Positions 1 through 14,261 of a DNA stretch of 64,000 nt are shown in pieces. The stretch covers positions 1 through 64,000 of the forward strand of contig JOKI01000010.1 of NCBI GenBank assembly GCA_000722615.1, given 5' to 3'. The stretch's first letter is position 1; every line of letters begins with the position of its first letter. A model generated the notes under the pieces. That model saw nothing but the letters and a program-made list of their open reading frames with translations, was not told where the DNA came from and made no database searches. The position numbers were made by a program, and so were the translations under genes. The stretch comes from Pseudorhizobium pelagicum. Lineage in GTDB: Bacteria; Pseudomonadota; Alphaproteobacteria; Rhizobiales; Rhizobiaceae.

Positions 1-51
1 CTCGGCGAGGACGACATCATCCGCATCGTCGACGAGTTCGGCCGCAGCTGA
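1..51 (+). CDS. C-terminal end of an unidentified CDS, cut by the window start
   Basis: An open frame runs from the first base to a TGA at 49-51 and encodes 16 residues ending in DEFGRS. The acidic, GC-rich codon pattern fits the rest of the window, so this is probably the tail of a real gene. The fragment is too short to assign a family. Confidence 0.4.
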   Translation, partial: LGEDDIIRIVDEFGRS

Positions 52-242
52 TCCGGCAACACCGGGTTCGAAGGTCGGCGCCCCTGCGGCAGCCGGCCTT
101 CCCCAAGACGCCTGACGCCGTCGCTTCCGGCTGACTGCCGATTGCCGGGCGAATGTGCCGGCGCCACCTTGCTTTCCCCTTCTGCATTGCACACACTCCG
201 ACGCGTTCATTCTGCGCCGGCAGCAAGGAGCTGAAAGAGGAT

Positions 243-2657
243 ATGGCAAAGGCACCGGCAGCGAACCTTGGGCAGGCAGCACCGGGCGGCGTCGATCCGC
301 TCCTGGGCTACAGCGCCCTCCCCGGCATCGCCGACGAGATGGTGGACGCCGACGGCAACATCCGTCCGGTCTGGCAGCAGTTCGTTGCAGCCTTGCGGGG
401 CATGCCCGACGGCGAGCTGCAGGAACGTTTTTCCCGCGCCTCCCGCTATCTGCGCGACGCCGGCGTCTTTTACCGATCCTATGCATCCGGGGAAACCGCA
501 GAGCGCAGCTGGCCGCTCTCCCATATTCCGGTGCTGATCGACGAGAAGGAGTGGGCGGAGGTCTCCGAAGGCCTCGTCCAGCGCGCCGATCTGATGGAAG
601 CGGTCCTGGCGGACATCTACGGCAAGAACCGGCTGGTGACGGAAGGCTTCGTGCCGCCGGCACTGATCGCCTCCAATCCCGAGTTCCTGCGGCCGCTGGT
701 CGGCGTCAGGCCGGCGGGCGGCCATTACCTGCACTTCTGCGCCTTCGAGATCGGCCGCGGCCCGGACGGCACCTGGTGGGTGCTGGCGGACCGCACCCAG
801 GCGCCCTCGGGCGCCGGTTTCGCGCTGGAAAACCGCGTCGCCACGACCCGTTCCTTCTCCGACATCTACGCCGAGATGCACGTCCATCGGCTGGCCTCCT
901 TCTTCGGCAGCTTCCGTGACGCGCTGCAGGCACGCCGGCAGTCGCCGGACGACCGCATCGCCGTCCTCACCCCGGGTCCTGCCAACGAAACCTATTTCGA
1001 GCACGCCTATATCGCCCGCTACCTCGGCTTCATGCTTCTGGAGGGCGAGGATCTGGCTGTGGTTGACCGGCAGCTGATGGTGCGCACGGTCGCCGGCCTG
1101 AAGCCGCTCGGCGTGCTCTGGCGCCGCCTGGACTCCTCCTATGCCGATCCCCTCGAGCTCGACCAGACCTCCCACATCGGCACGCCCGGCATGGTCGAGG
1201 CACTGCGGTCCGGCTCCGTCACGCTCGTCAACGCCCTGGGCTCCGGCATTCTGGAAACCCGCGCGCTCCTCGCCTTCACGCCCGCCATCGCGCGACACCT
1301 GCTCGGCGAGAAGCTGAAACTGCCCTCGATCGCCACCTGGTGGTGCGGCCAGGGCGCCGAGCGCGAGCATGTGACGCGCAACATCGAGCGCATGGTCATC
1401 GGACCGGCCTTCTCCACCCGCCCCTTCTTCGACGACGACAGCCAGTCCGTGCTCGGCCTGTCGCTGCGCGATTCCGCCCGCGACTCGATCAGCACATGGC
1501 TCGCCAGCGACGGCGCCAAGCTCGTCGGCCAAGAGGTCGTGACGCTGTCGACGACGCCGGCCTATGTCGATGGAAAGCTGGTGCCCCGGCCCATGTCGCT
1601 GCGCGTCTTCGCAGCCCGTACCGAAAGCGGCTGGCAGATCATGCCGGGCGGCTTCGCCCGGATCGGCGCGGGAGACGACGTGGCGGCAATCGCCATGCAG
1701 GCGGGCGGAACCGCTGCCGACGTCTGGGTCGTCAGCCAGCAGCCGGTGGCAACGCCGACGCTGCTGTCGCCGGAGGGGACCTTCGCCCGCGCGGCGGCCG
1801 GCAGCCTGCCGAGCCGCGCCGCCGACAACCTGTTCTGGCTAGGCCGCTACACGGAACGGGCCGAGGGCGCCCTGCGCATCACCCGCGCCTGGCACCAGCG
1901 CTACGCCGAGGCCGCCGATCCCAACCAGCCGCTGCTGGCCGATGTCGCGCGCTATCTCCATGAAGGCGTCGGCATGGACCCGGCCGCCGGTATTCCCGCG
2001 CCGCTGCTGCGCAGCATAGAAAGCGCCACCTATGCGGCCGGCAACATCCGCGACCGGTTCTCTCCGGATGGCTGGCTGGCGCTGAACGACCTTGCCAAGA
2101 CAGCCCGCCGCTTCCACGACACGGTCAATCCCGGCGATGACGCCGCCCATGCCATGACCGTGCTTCTGCGCAAGCTTGCGGGCTTTGCGGGCCTCGTCCA
2201 CGAGAACATGTACCGCTTCACCGGCTGGCGCTTTCTGTCGATCGGTCGCTACATCGAGCGCGCCCTGCACATGACGCGGCTGCTCGGTCACATGTCCGGG
2301 CGCGAGCCCCCCGATGGCGCCTTCGACATGCTGCTGGAGATCGGCGACAACGTCATGACCCATCGCCGCCGCTACAACGTCAACACCACCCGGCTGACGG
2401 TGACCGACCTGCTGGCGCTCGATCCGATGAACCCGCGCTCGATCCTGTTCCAGCTGAACGAACTGCGCACCGAGGTGGAGCAGCTGCCGAATGCCTACGC
2501 GGACGGGCAGATGTCGCCACTGTTTCGCGAGGTCATGCGGCTCCAGTCCGGCCTCGTCGTCATGACCGCCGAGGATATGACCCCGGCTGTCTACCTGAAG
2601 CTCGAGCGGGATCTGGGGCATCTGTCCGAAACGCTCGCCCGCACGTATCTGGCGTAA
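243..2657 (+). CDS. Circularly permuted ATP-grasp / alpha-E domain fusion protein
   Basis: An 804-residue protein. Residues about 1-500 match the circularly permuted ATP-grasp family (DUF404/DUF407 type), and residues about 520-804 match the alpha-E (DUF403) helical domain, which begins near the LPSRAADNLFWLGRYTERAEG stretch. In other bacteria these halves are often separate adjacent genes. The family is proposed to act with transglutaminase-like proteins in peptide-bond formation or cleavage, but no substrate is established. The frame stays open upstream to 153. I chose ATG 243 because purine-rich AAGGAG and AAGAGG motifs lie just upstream and the family N-terminus fits there. The transglutaminase follows 5 bp after the stop, so the two are probably one operon. 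Confidence 0.85.
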   Translation: MAKAPAANLGQAAPGGVDPLLGYSALPGIADEMVDADGNIRPVWQQFVAALRGMPDGELQERFSRASRYLRDAGVFYRSYASGETAERSWPLSHIPVLIDEKEWAEVSEGLVQRADLMEAVLADIYGKNRLVTEGFVPPALIASNPEFLRPLVGVRPAGGHYLHFCAFEIGRGPDGTWWVLADRTQAPSGAGFALENRVATTRSFSDIYAEMHVHRLASFFGSFRDALQARRQSPDDRIAVLTPGPANETYFEHAYIARYLGFMLLEGEDLAVVDRQLMVRTVAGLKPLGVLWRRLDSSYADPLELDQTSHIGTPGMVEALRSGSVTLVNALGSGILETRALLAFTPAIARHLLGEKLKLPSIATWWCGQGAEREHVTRNIERMVIGPAFSTRPFFDDDSQSVLGLSLRDSARDSISTWLASDGAKLVGQEVVTLSTTPAYVDGKLVPRPMSLRVFAARTESGWQIMPGGFARIGAGDDVAAIAMQAGGTAADVWVVSQQPVATPTLLSPEGTFARAAAGSLPSRAADNLFWLGRYTERAEGALRITRAWHQRYAEAADPNQPLLADVARYLHEGVGMDPAAGIPAPLLRSIESATYAAGNIRDRFSPDGWLALNDLAKTARRFHDTVNPGDDAAHAMTVLLRKLAGFAGLVHENMYRFTGWRFLSIGRYIERALHMTRLLGHMSGREPPDGAFDMLLEIGDNVMTHRRRYNVNTTRLTVTDLLALDPMNPRSILFQLNELRTEVEQLPNAYADGQMSPLFREVMRLQSGLVVMTAEDMTPAVYLKLERDLGHLSETLARTYLA

Positions 2658-2662
2658 ACCAC

Positions 2663-3538
2663 ATGCTCTACGACATCTCGCTCCACATGCTCTACGCCTA
2701 TGATGCCCCGGCCTCCAACGCCCGGCATGTGATCCGGCTGATGCCGCTCGCCATCCCCGGCCGCCAGGAGCTGATCGCGGGCTCGCTGGACTTCACGCCA
2801 TCGCCCGAGGAACGCAATACCTTCGCCGATTTCTTCGGACAGCCGACCACATCGGTCATGCTGCGCGCGCCGCATCGACGCCTCGACATCCGCATGCAGG
2901 CGCGGGTGAGCGTCGAGGCTCGTCCCGTCACCGGCACATCCACCCTGCTGAAGCGGCTGCCGCAGGAACTGGCCGCGCTCTGGTCGCTCGGCGCCGCCTC
3001 GCCCCATCATCTTGCAGGTCCGAGCCCCCGAGCTCCCGACACCTCGGAAATCGCCGATTTCGCCAAGGACTTCGCACGGCCGGACGAGACGGTCCGGGAC
3101 ATCGCGACTGCCCTCTGCGAGCGGATCTATCACGAGTTTTCCTATGACGGAGACGCCACCCACGTCGACACCACGCCGCAGCAGGCCTTCCGGCTGAAGC
3201 GGGGCGTCTGCCAGGATTTTGCCCATGTTATGATCGTCGCGCTGCGCAGCCTCGGCATTCCCGCCGGCTACGTCAGCGGCTTCATTCGCACCATTCCGCC
3301 GCCGGGCAAGGAGCGGCTGGAGGGCGCCGACGCCATGCACGCCTGGGTGCGCGTCTGGTGCGGCGACGACGTCGGCTACATCGAGCTCGACCCCACCAAC
3401 AACATCCCGGCCGGCACCGATCACATTGTCGTCGCCTGTGGCCGCGACTATGCCGACATCGCCCCGGTGGTCGGTGTCCTGAAGGGGTCTGGAAGCCAGA
3501 AGATCGAACAGGGCGTCGACGTCATCCCGCTGCAATAA
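2663..3538 (+). CDS. Transglutaminase-like cysteine protease family protein
   Basis: A 291-residue protein with an N-terminal beta-sandwich typical of bacterial transglutaminase-like proteins, followed by the papain-like core. The triad is visible: Cys in RGVCQDFAHV (about residue 183), His in ADAMHAWVRVW (about 226) and Asp in IELDPTNN (about 243). It lies 5 bp downstream of the ATP-grasp/alpha-E gene, the standard partner arrangement. No signal peptide is seen, so it is probably cytoplasmic. In many alphaproteobacteria this pair is followed by a proteasome-like Anbu protease; here a TadG-like gene comes next instead. Confidence 0.9.
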   Translation: MLYDISLHMLYAYDAPASNARHVIRLMPLAIPGRQELIAGSLDFTPSPEERNTFADFFGQPTTSVMLRAPHRRLDIRMQARVSVEARPVTGTSTLLKRLPQELAALWSLGAASPHHLAGPSPRAPDTSEIADFAKDFARPDETVRDIATALCERIYHEFSYDGDATHVDTTPQQAFRLKRGVCQDFAHVMIVALRSLGIPAGYVSGFIRTIPPPGKERLEGADAMHAWVRVWCGDDVGYIELDPTNNIPAGTDHIVVACGRDYADIAPVVGVLKGSGSQKIEQGVDVIPLQ

Positions 3539-3627
3539 CCCTACCCTTCCGGGCCTGTCGCTGAAATTGCTAAAACGCGACGCACCGGTTTAGGCCTTCT
3601 TACACGAGTTGTTGCTAAAGCTTCCCC

Positions 3628-4836
3628 ATGGTTCAGATGCATGGACGGGAAGACGCGATGACGACCTGGCAACAGATGGCGCGGCTGCTGCACGACCGCA
3701 GCGGCAATTTCGGCATGATGACGGCGATCCTGCTCCCCGTCCTGCTCGGCGTCGGCGGCGTCGCCCTCGATCTGACCAACATGATGATGTCGAAGACCCA
3801 GCTTCAGGAAGCCTCCGACTCCGCCGCCCTGGCCGCCGCCACCGCCCTCGCGAACGGCGACGTCGCCGACGAAGCTGCTGCCGAAGCTTTGGCCAAGCAA
3901 TTTTTCCTGGGTCAGATGGGCAACTATATGGGCGCCGACGCCGCCAGTGCATTGGCCGCCAGCACGGATGTGGACATCAACACGACGACCAGCACGGCCG
4001 GCAAGAAGTTCACGGTTTCGGTCGGCACCAGCTATAATCTCGCGCTCACACCGCTGATGGGCATGCTGGGCTACCAGACGATGAATATCGCGACGAATAG
4101 CGTTTCCACGAGTGGAATAGATGAAACTAGACGCGCACTCACTATGGCACTTGTCCTGGATGAGTCTGGCTCTATGGCGGAGCCCGTGGGCAAGTGCGTG
4201 AGAAGTTGGGGGAGACTATGCTTCGAATACGATTCTCCGGGGGTCTCCAAGATGGACGCGCTGAAGACGGCTGCAAAAGCAATGTTTGACGCCCTAGATA
4301 AAGCGGACGCCGGTAACAAGGTGGTACGCACTGCAGTCTACACCTACGACCAGGAAATGGTGTCACACTCGCCACCGGATTGGGGCACAAGCAAAGCAAG
4401 AGGAGAAGTGCTCAAGATCAAGGACGACGACAGAGGCACAACGAATGCAACCGAGCCTCTTGAGGCGGCGACCGCCGACATAAAACCCAATGCTTTGGGA
4501 ACCGACAAGGAATCAGAGGAACATAAGAGGGAGGGCAATACCGAGATCGACCGGTTCATTGTTTTCATGACTGACGGTCAAATGACGAACAAAGACGGGG
4601 AGTGGAGCAGTTACATCGACAAAGACGTTCGCAAAAAATGTGATGAAGCGAAGGCGGCAAAAATTCACATCTACAGTGTAGCCTTGAAGACCCCGGATAA
4701 CGGAAAAAAACTTCTGAATTATTGCGCTTCATCTAGTAGCGACTACTATGAAGTGGAAACGATGGACAAGCTGGTAGAAGCTTTCGAGGCCATTGCCAAT
4801 AGCGCTACAAAAGCAAATACCCGTCTGACCAACTAA
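3628..4836 (+). CDS. TadG-like protein with C-terminal von Willebrand factor A domain
   Basis: A 402-residue protein. The N-terminus has a single hydrophobic helix (MMTAILLPVLLGVGGVALDL) followed by QLQEASDSAALAAATALA, the signature of the TadE/TadG Flp-pilus-like family. From about residue 172 there is a VWA domain with an intact MIDAS motif, DESGS (about 177-181), and a second metal-site motif, FMTDG (about 311-315). It is probably anchored in the inner membrane facing the periplasm. The start may be ATG 3628 or ATG 3658; the latter is preceded by GGACGGGA. Codon use changes from about 4080: the VWA half has many more A/T third positions than its surroundings. No other tad genes are nearby. 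Confidence 0.8.
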   Translation: MVQMHGREDAMTTWQQMARLLHDRSGNFGMMTAILLPVLLGVGGVALDLTNMMMSKTQLQEASDSAALAAATALANGDVADEAAAEALAKQFFLGQMGNYMGADAASALAASTDVDINTTTSTAGKKFTVSVGTSYNLALTPLMGMLGYQTMNIATNSVSTSGIDETRRALTMALVLDESGSMAEPVGKCVRSWGRLCFEYDSPGVSKMDALKTAAKAMFDALDKADAGNKVVRTAVYTYDQEMVSHSPPDWGTSKARGEVLKIKDDDRGTTNATEPLEAATADIKPNALGTDKESEEHKREGNTEIDRFIVFMTDGQMTNKDGEWSSYIDKDVRKKCDEAKAAKIHIYSVALKTPDNGKKLLNYCASSSSDYYEVETMDKLVEAFEAIANSATKANTRLTN

Positions 4837-4855
4837 GCCCGATATGGATGCAGAG

Positions 4856-4875
4856 CCCGCCCATCGGCGGGTTTT
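4856..4875 (+). terminator. Rho-independent terminator of the TadG-like gene
   Basis: A perfect 6-bp stem CCCGCC/GGCGGG with a CATC loop (4856-4871) is followed by TTTT. It begins 20 bp after the TadG-like stop codon and separates that gene from the glycogen cluster. Confidence 0.75.
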
Positions 4876-5046
4876 CCGTTCCCCGTCCCCTCAGCCACCA
4901 ACTCTCCAGCGCACCTTTTTTCCGCCGCCTCAATCGCTTGGTTGCAAGCATCCCGCAAGGATGCGTACACTGACGGCGACGCAAATCAGGACTGATGGAC
5001 CCGACAGGACCTCCCATCCTGCCCCACCAGAAGAGTTGGCACGCCC

Positions 5047-7509
5047 ATGGAAAACACCCGCCCTAACGTCGACATACCCCAGCCGACGCCGCGCAGCACG
5101 CAGCCGGAAATTCTCGCCGCAGAGATCATCGAGCGCCTGACCTACCGCATCGGTAAGGATGCGCAGGTCGCCAAGCCGCATGACTGGCTGACGGCGGCGA
5201 TCCTCGTGGTGCGCGATCGCATCATCGACCGCTGGATGGAATCCACCCGTCGCGTCTACCGCACGGGCGACAAGCGGGTCTATTATCTGTCGCTGGAGTT
5301 CCTGATCGGCCGGCTCCTGCGCGATGCCGTCTCCAATCTCGGCGTCATGGCGGAGCTGAAGGAAGCGCTCGCCTCGCTCGGCGTCGACCTCAACGTCATC
5401 GCCGGCCTCGAGCCGGACGCGGCCCTCGGCAACGGCGGCCTCGGGCGGCTTGCCGCCTGCTTCATGGAATCCATGGCGACCGTCGACATCCCTGCCTATG
5501 GCTACGGCATCCGCTACGTCCACGGCCTCTTCCGCCAGCAGATGGCCGACGGCTGGCAGGTCGAACTGCCGGAAACCTGGCTCGCCCACGGCAACCCCTG
5601 GGAGTTCGAACGCCGCGAAAGCTCCTACGAGATCGGCTTCGGCGGCTCGGTGGAAACGATCGGCGGCTACGACGAGCCGCCGCGCTACGTCTGGAAGCCG
5701 GCCGAGCGCGTCATCGCCACCGCCTACGACACGCCGGTCGTCGGCTGGCGCGCCCACCGCGTCAACACCCTGCGGCTCTGGTCGGCGCAGCCGATCGACC
5801 CGATCCTGCTCGACGCCTTCAACGCCGGCGACCACATCGGCGCGCTGCGTGAAAGCAACAAGGCCGAAAGCCTCACCCGCGTCCTCTATCCGGCCGATGC
5901 CACTGCCGCCGGCCAGGAACTGCGCCTGCGCCAGGAGTATTTCTTCTCCTCCGCCTCGCTCCAGGACATCCTGCGCCGCCACCTGCAGCAGTATCCGGAT
6001 TTCACCAATCTGGCCGACAAGGTCGCCATCCAGCTGAACGATACCCATCCGGCGGTCTCGATCGGCGAGATGCTGCGCCTGCTGATCGACGTCCACGGCG
6101 TCGAGTTCGACGATGCCTGGGAGATTACCCGCAACACCTTCTCCTATACCAACCACACGCTTCTGCCCGAGGCGCTGGAAAGCTGGCCGGTGCCGCTGTT
6201 CGAACGGCTCTTGCCGCGCCACATGCAGCTCGTCTACGCCATCAACGCGAAGATCCTGCTGGAGGCCCGCAAGGAGAAGCGCTTCACCGAAACGCAGATC
6301 CGCTCCATCTCGCTGATCGACGAGAACGGCGACCGGCGTGTGCGCATGGGCAATCTCGCCTTCGTCGGCTCGCATTCGACGAACGGCGTCTCGGCGCTGC
6401 ACACCGACCTGATGAAAGTCACGGTCTTCTCCGACCTCCACACCCTCTATCCCACCCGCATCAACAACAAGACCAATGGCATCACCCCGCGCCGCTGGCT
6501 GATGCAGTGCAACCCGGACCTGACCGCGCTGATTCGCGACACGATCGGCGAGAAGTTCCTCGACGATACCGAGGCCCTGCGCGATCTCGACGCCTATGCG
6601 GATGACGCGTCGTTCCAGGAGAAGTTCGCCACCATCAAGCGGGCCAACAAGGTGCAGCTCGCCAATCTCGTCGGCAGCCGTATGGGCGTGCGCCTCGATC
6701 CGTCGGCCATGTTCGACATCCAGATCAAGCGCATCCACGAATACAAGCGCCAGCTCCTCAACATCATCGAGGCGGTCGCCCTCTACGACCAGATCCGCTC
6801 GCATCCCGAGCTCGACTGGGTACCGCGCGTCAAGCTCTTCGCCGGCAAGGCGGCGCCGAGCTATCACAACGCCAAGCTGATCATCAAGCTCGCCAACGAT
6901 GTCGCCCGCGTCATCAACAACGACCCGGCCGTGCGCGGCCTGCTGAAGATCGTCTTCATTCCCAACTACAACGTCTCCCTGGCCGAGGTCATGGTGCCCG
7001 CCGCCGATCTCTCCGAGCAGATCTCGACTGCCGGCATGGAAGCCTCCGGCACCGGCAACATGAAGTTCGCGCTGAACGGCGCGCTGACCATCGGCACGCT
7101 GGACGGCGCCAATGTCGAGATGCGCGATCACGTCGGCGAGGACAACATCGTCATCTTCGGCATGACCGCCGAAGAGGTCGCCAATGTCCGCGCCGCCGGC
7201 CACGAGCCACGGCAGATCATCGAAGGCTCCCGCGAGCTGGCGCAGGCGCTCGACGCCATCGCCACCGGCGTCTTTTCTCCCGACGACCGGTCGCGTTTCG
7301 CCGGCCTGATCGACGGCATCTACAATCACGACTGGTTCATGGTCGCCGCCGACTTCGATGCCTACGCCGCCGCACAGCGGACCGTTGACCAAATCTGGAC
7401 CGACCCTAAATCCTGGTATTCAAAGACGATTCGCAATACCGCCCGGATGGGATGGTTCTCCTCTGACAGAACTATTCGCCAGTACGCGTCGGAGATCTGG
7501 AGAGCCTGA
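5047..7509 (+). CDS. glgP: Glycogen phosphorylase
   Basis: An 820-residue GT35 enzyme that releases glucose 1-phosphate from glycogen or maltodextrin using phosphate. The pyridoxal-phosphate signature [17 protein letters not shown] is present, with the Schiff-base Lys at about residue 672. The N-terminal [13 protein letters not shown] and the [11 protein letters not shown] segments are also typical, and length matches the family. It is the first gene of the glg cluster: its TGA overlaps the glgB ATG by one base (TGATG), indicating translational coupling. The ribosome-binding site before ATG 5047 is weak. Confidence 0.97.
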   Translation: MENTRPNVDIPQPTPRSTQPEILAAEIIERLTYRIGKDAQVAKPHDWLTAAILVVRDRIIDRWMESTRRVYRTGDKRVYYLSLEFLIGRLLRDAVSNLGVMAELKEALASLGVDLNVIAGLEPDAALGNGGLGRLAACFMESMATVDIPAYGYGIRYVHGLFRQQMADGWQVELPETWLAHGNPWEFERRESSYEIGFGGSVETIGGYDEPPRYVWKPAERVIATAYDTPVVGWRAHRVNTLRLWSAQPIDPILLDAFNAGDHIGALRESNKAESLTRVLYPADATAAGQELRLRQEYFFSSASLQDILRRHLQQYPDFTNLADKVAIQLNDTHPAVSIGEMLRLLIDVHGVEFDDAWEITRNTFSYTNHTLLPEALESWPVPLFERLLPRHMQLVYAINAKILLEARKEKRFTETQIRSISLIDENGDRRVRMGNLAFVGSHSTNGVSALHTDLMKVTVFSDLHTLYPTRINNKTNGITPRRWLMQCNPDLTALIRDTIGEKFLDDTEALRDLDAYADDASFQEKFATIKRANKVQLANLVGSRMGVRLDPSAMFDIQIKRIHEYKRQLLNIIEAVALYDQIRSHPELDWVPRVKLFAGKAAPSYHNAKLIIKLANDVARVINNDPAVRGLLKIVFIPNYNVSLAEVMVPAADLSEQISTAGMEASGTGNMKFALNGALTIGTLDGANVEMRDHVGEDNIVIFGMTAEEVANVRAAGHEPRQIIEGSRELAQALDAIATGVFSPDDRSRFAGLIDGIYNHDWFMVAADFDAYAAAQRTVDQIWTDPKSWYSKTIRNTARMGWFSSDRTIRQYASEIWRA

Positions 7510-9722
7510 TGACAAGATCGCCACTGGCTGTTGACGACGGAAGAGCCCCTGGCGAAATCCCGTCGTCGGAGATAGAGGCGATCCTGGAAGGACGGCATGC
7601 GAACCCCTTCGCCGTGCTCGGCATCCATCAGCTGGCGGGCGGCTACCATGTCCGCTGCTTCATTCCCGGTGCGGAGGCCGTCGACGTCTTCGCCCTCGAC
7701 GGCACGTCGATCGGCGAACTGAAGCAGCGTCACGAGGCCGGCTTCTTCGAGGGACCGGTCACGGCCGAAAACCTGCGGCCGATCCGCTACCGCGCCCGCC
7801 GCGGCGACGACGAATGGGCCGTCACCGATGCCTACAGCTTCGGTCCGGTGCTGGGGCCGATGGACGACTATTTCGTGCGCGAAGGGTCGCATCTGCGCCT
7901 CTTCGACAAGATGGGCGCCCACCCGATCCGTCATGAAGGCATCGACGGTTTCCATTTCGCCGTCTGGGCCCCCAATGCGCGGCGCGTCTCGGTCGTCGGG
8001 GAATTCAACAACTGGGATGGCCGGCTGCATGTGATGCGCCTGCGCGTCGATACCGGCATCTGGGAGATATTTGCCCCGGACGTGCCGGTCGGCTCCTCCT
8101 ACAAGTTCGAGATCGTCGGCAAGGACGGCAACCTGCTGCCGTTGAAGGCGGATCCCTACGCCCGCCGCGCCGAATTCCGGCCGAAGAACGCCTCCGTGAC
8201 GACGCCAGAACTGAAGCAGGATTGGGACGACGAGGCGCACCGGCGCCACTGGGAGAAGGCCGATCACCGCCGCCAGCCGGTCTCCATCTACGAGGTCCAC
8301 GCCGGCTCCTGGCAGCGCCGCGACGATGGCAGCTTCCTGAGCTGGGACGAGCTCGCCTCAAGGCTGATCCCCTATGTCACCGACATGGGCTTCACCCACA
8401 TCGAGTTCCTGCCGATCACCGAACACCCCTATGATCCGTCCTGGGGATACCAAACGACCGGCCTTTACGCACCCACCGCCCGCTTCGGCGATCCGGAAGG
8501 CTTTGCCCGCTTCGTCAACGGCTGCCACAAGGTCGGCATCGGCGTCATCCTCGACTGGGTGCCGGCGCATTTCCCGACGGACGCGCACGGTCTCAGCCAC
8601 TTCGACGGCACCGCGCTCTACGAGCACGAGGATCCGCGCAAGGGCTTCCATCCGGACTGGAACACGGCAATCTACAACTTCGGCCGCCTCGAGGTGCTGT
8701 CCTACCTGATCAACAACGCGCTCTACTGGGCCGAAAAATTCCATCTCGATGGTCTTCGCGTCGACGCCGTGGCCTCGATGCTCTACCTCGACTACTCGCG
8801 CAAGCACGGCGAATGGATCCCCAACGAATACGGTGGCCGCGAAAACCTGGAGGCCGTGCGCTTCCTGCAGAAGCTCAACACGCTCTCCTACGGCAACCAT
8901 CCGGGCGTCATGACCATCGCCGAGGAATCCACCTCCTGGCCGAAGGTCTCGCATCCGGTCCACGAAGGCGGTCTCGGCTTCGGCTTCAAGTGGAACATGG
9001 GCTTCATGCACGACACGCTGAGCTACATGAGCCGCGAGCCGATCCACCGCAAGCACCACCACCACGAGATCACCTTTGGCCTCGTCTACGCCTTTTCCGA
9101 AAACTTCGTGCTGCCGCTGAGCCACGACGAGGTGGTCCATGGCAAGGGTTCGCTGATCGCCAAGATGACCGGCGACGACTGGCAGAAGTTCGCCAACCTG
9201 CGCGCCTACTACGCCTTCATGTGGGGCTATCCGGGCAAGAAGCTGCTGTTCATGGGACAGGAATTCGCGCAGTGGAGCGAATGGAGCGAGGCAAAGGCGC
9301 TCGACTGGAACCTCCTGCACTACCACCAGCACGAAGGCATGCGGCGCCTCGTGCGGGATCTGAACATCGCCTACCGCTCCAAGCCCGCCCTGCATGCCCG
9401 CGACTGCGAGCCGGAGGGCTTCCAGTGGCTGGTCGCCGATGACGACGAGAATTCCGTCTTCGCCTGGCTGCGGCTGGCGCCCGGCGAAAAGCCGGTGGCG
9501 GTGATCACCAACTTCACGCCCGTCTACCGCGAAAACCACCGCATCCCCTTGCCGACTGCGGGCCGGTGGCGTGAAATTCTCAACACCGATGCGGAAATCT
9601 ACGGCGGCAGCGGCAAGGGCAACGGCGGCCGCGTGCAGGCCGTCGATGCGGGAGGAACCATAAGCGCGACCATGACTTTACCGCCGTTGGCGACAATCAT
9701 GCTCGAACTGGAACAGGCATAA
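7509..9722 (+). CDS. glgB: 1,4-alpha-glucan branching enzyme
   Basis: A 737-residue GH13 enzyme that makes the alpha-1,6 branches of glycogen. An N-terminal CBM48-like beta-sandwich module ([12 protein letters not shown]) precedes the barrel. Catalytic residues are in place: Asp419 in [10 protein letters not shown], Glu472 in TIAEESTSW and Asp540 in [10 protein letters not shown], with the same spacing as E. coli GlgB 405/458/526. It is translationally coupled to glgP through TGATG and followed 18 bp later by glgC. Confidence 0.97.
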   Translation: MTRSPLAVDDGRAPGEIPSSEIEAILEGRHANPFAVLGIHQLAGGYHVRCFIPGAEAVDVFALDGTSIGELKQRHEAGFFEGPVTAENLRPIRYRARRGDDEWAVTDAYSFGPVLGPMDDYFVREGSHLRLFDKMGAHPIRHEGIDGFHFAVWAPNARRVSVVGEFNNWDGRLHVMRLRVDTGIWEIFAPDVPVGSSYKFEIVGKDGNLLPLKADPYARRAEFRPKNASVTTPELKQDWDDEAHRRHWEKADHRRQPVSIYEVHAGSWQRRDDGSFLSWDELASRLIPYVTDMGFTHIEFLPITEHPYDPSWGYQTTGLYAPTARFGDPEGFARFVNGCHKVGIGVILDWVPAHFPTDAHGLSHFDGTALYEHEDPRKGFHPDWNTAIYNFGRLEVLSYLINNALYWAEKFHLDGLRVDAVASMLYLDYSRKHGEWIPNEYGGRENLEAVRFLQKLNTLSYGNHPGVMTIAEESTSWPKVSHPVHEGGLGFGFKWNMGFMHDTLSYMSREPIHRKHHHHEITFGLVYAFSENFVLPLSHDEVVHGKGSLIAKMTGDDWQKFANLRAYYAFMWGYPGKKLLFMGQEFAQWSEWSEAKALDWNLLHYHQHEGMRRLVRDLNIAYRSKPALHARDCEPEGFQWLVADDDENSVFAWLRLAPGEKPVAVITNFTPVYRENHRIPLPTAGRWREILNTDAEIYGGSGKGNGGRVQAVDAGGTISATMTLPPLATIMLELEQA

Positions 9723-9740
9723 CAAGGGGGGAGGACGACG

Positions 9741-11003
9741 ATGGACGACAAGAGATACCAGCCGCTGGCACGCGATGCCATGGCCTATGTCCTGGCAGGC
9801 GGCCGCGGCAGCCGTCTGAAGGAACTGACCGACCGGCGCGCCAAGCCCGCCGTCTATTTCGGCGGCAAGGCGCGCATCATCGACTTTGCGCTCTCCAATG
9901 CGCTGAACTCCGGCATCCGCCGCATCGGCGTCGCCACCCAGTACAAGGCCCATTCGCTGATCAGGCACATGCAGCACGGCTGGGGCTTCCTGCGGCCGGA
10001 GCGCAACGAGAGCTTCGACATCCTGCCCGCCTCGCAGCGCGTCTCCGAGACGCAGTGGTACGAGGGCACGGCCGACGCCGTCTACCAGAACATCGACATC
10101 ATCGAAGCCTACAACCCCGAATACATGGTCATCCTAGCCGGCGACCACGTCTACAAGATGGACTATGAGTTCATGCTCCAGCAGCACGTGGATTCCGGCG
10201 CCGACGTGACGGTCGGCTGCCTGGAAGTTCCCCGCATGGAGGCGACCGGCTTCGGCGTCATGCACGTCAACGAAAAGGACGAGATCATCGATTTCGTCGA
10301 GAAGCCCGCCGACCCGCCAGGCATGCCCGACAAGCCGGATTTCGCCCTGGCGTCGATGGGGATTTACGTCTTCCACACGAAGTTCCTGTTCGAGGCGTTG
10401 AGGCGCGACGCCGCCGATCCGTCGTCCAATCGCGACTTCGGCAAGGACATCATTCCCTGGATCGTCAAGAACGGCACGGCGGTCGCCCATCGCTTCGCCA
10501 ATTCCTGCGTCCGTTCCGATTTCGAGCGCGAGTCCTACTGGCGCGACGTCGGCACCATCGAGGCCTACTGGCAGGCCAACATCGACCTGACGGCGGTGCT
10601 GCCGGAGCTCGACATCTACGACAAGTCCTGGCCGATCTGGACCTATGCGGAAATCACGCCGCCGGCAAAATTCGTCCACGACGACGAGGACCGCCGCGGT
10701 TCGGCCATCTCCTCCGTCGTCTCGGGCGACTGCATCATCTCCGGCTCCAGCCTGCACCGCAGCCTGCTCTTCACCGGGGTCCGCGCCAATTCCTATTCGC
10801 GCCTCGACGGTGCGGTGGTGCTTCCCAACGTCAGGGTCGGGCGCCGGGCGCAGCTTCGCAATGTCGTCATCGATTCCAATGTAACCATTCCCGAGGGCCT
10901 CGTCGTCGGCGAGGATCCGGAACTCGATGCAAAGCGCTTCCGCCGCACCGAAAGCGGCATCTGCCTGATCACCCAGCCGATGATCGACAAACTGGATCTG
11001 TAA
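9741..11003 (+). CDS. glgC: Glucose-1-phosphate adenylyltransferase
   Basis: A 420-residue ADP-glucose pyrophosphorylase, the committed step of bacterial glycogen synthesis. The nucleotide-binding loop [14 protein letters not shown] is at residues 17-30, followed by [20 protein letters not shown]. The substrate-loop sequence [16 protein letters not shown] and a C-terminal left-handed beta-helix are also present. A purine-rich ribosome-binding site (GGGGGGAGGA) precedes ATG 9741. It lies between glgB and glgA in the same operon. Confidence 0.97.
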   Translation: MDDKRYQPLARDAMAYVLAGGRGSRLKELTDRRAKPAVYFGGKARIIDFALSNALNSGIRRIGVATQYKAHSLIRHMQHGWGFLRPERNESFDILPASQRVSETQWYEGTADAVYQNIDIIEAYNPEYMVILAGDHVYKMDYEFMLQQHVDSGADVTVGCLEVPRMEATGFGVMHVNEKDEIIDFVEKPADPPGMPDKPDFALASMGIYVFHTKFLFEALRRDAADPSSNRDFGKDIIPWIVKNGTAVAHRFANSCVRSDFERESYWRDVGTIEAYWQANIDLTAVLPELDIYDKSWPIWTYAEITPPAKFVHDDEDRRGSAISSVVSGDCIISGSSLHRSLLFTGVRANSYSRLDGAVVLPNVRVGRRAQLRNVVIDSNVTIPEGLVVGEDPELDAKRFRRTESGICLITQPMIDKLDL

Positions 11004-11009
11004 CGCCGC

Positions 11010-14085
<3,076 letters not shown>

Positions 14086-14118
14086 CACGCAGGGGAGAAC
14101 GCCGGCATCGCCGCGGGT

Positions 14119-14261
14119 CGATCTCCCCCCTTGTGGGGGAGATGCCCGGCAGGGCAGAGGGGGGTAGCCTCGTCGCCCCAGGTTCAAGATCCCGTCTGCC
14201 GCGCCGTCGCGACCCCCCTCTGTCACCTTCGGTGACATCTCCCTCACAAGGGGGGAGATCG
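14119..14261. repeat. RIME-like palindromic repeat element
   Basis: Two inverted copies of about 48 bp flank a spacer of about 45 bp. The left copy starts CGATCTCCCCCCTTGTG and ends AGAGGGGGGTA; the reverse complement of the right copy starts with the same 17 bases and ends AGAGGGGGGTC. Each copy also contains its own hairpin (GATCTCCCC/GGGGAGAT type). Sequence and layout match the Rhizobium intergenic mosaic elements (RIME) known from rhizobial chromosomes. It sits between pgm and glgX and its right end falls 66 bp before the likely glgX start. Confidence 0.85.

Noticed and set aside
4930..7392. 820-codon open frame on the minus strand opposite glgP
   Set aside because: It mirrors glgP almost exactly; long antisense frames are expected in GC-rich genes and its composition shows no family motif.
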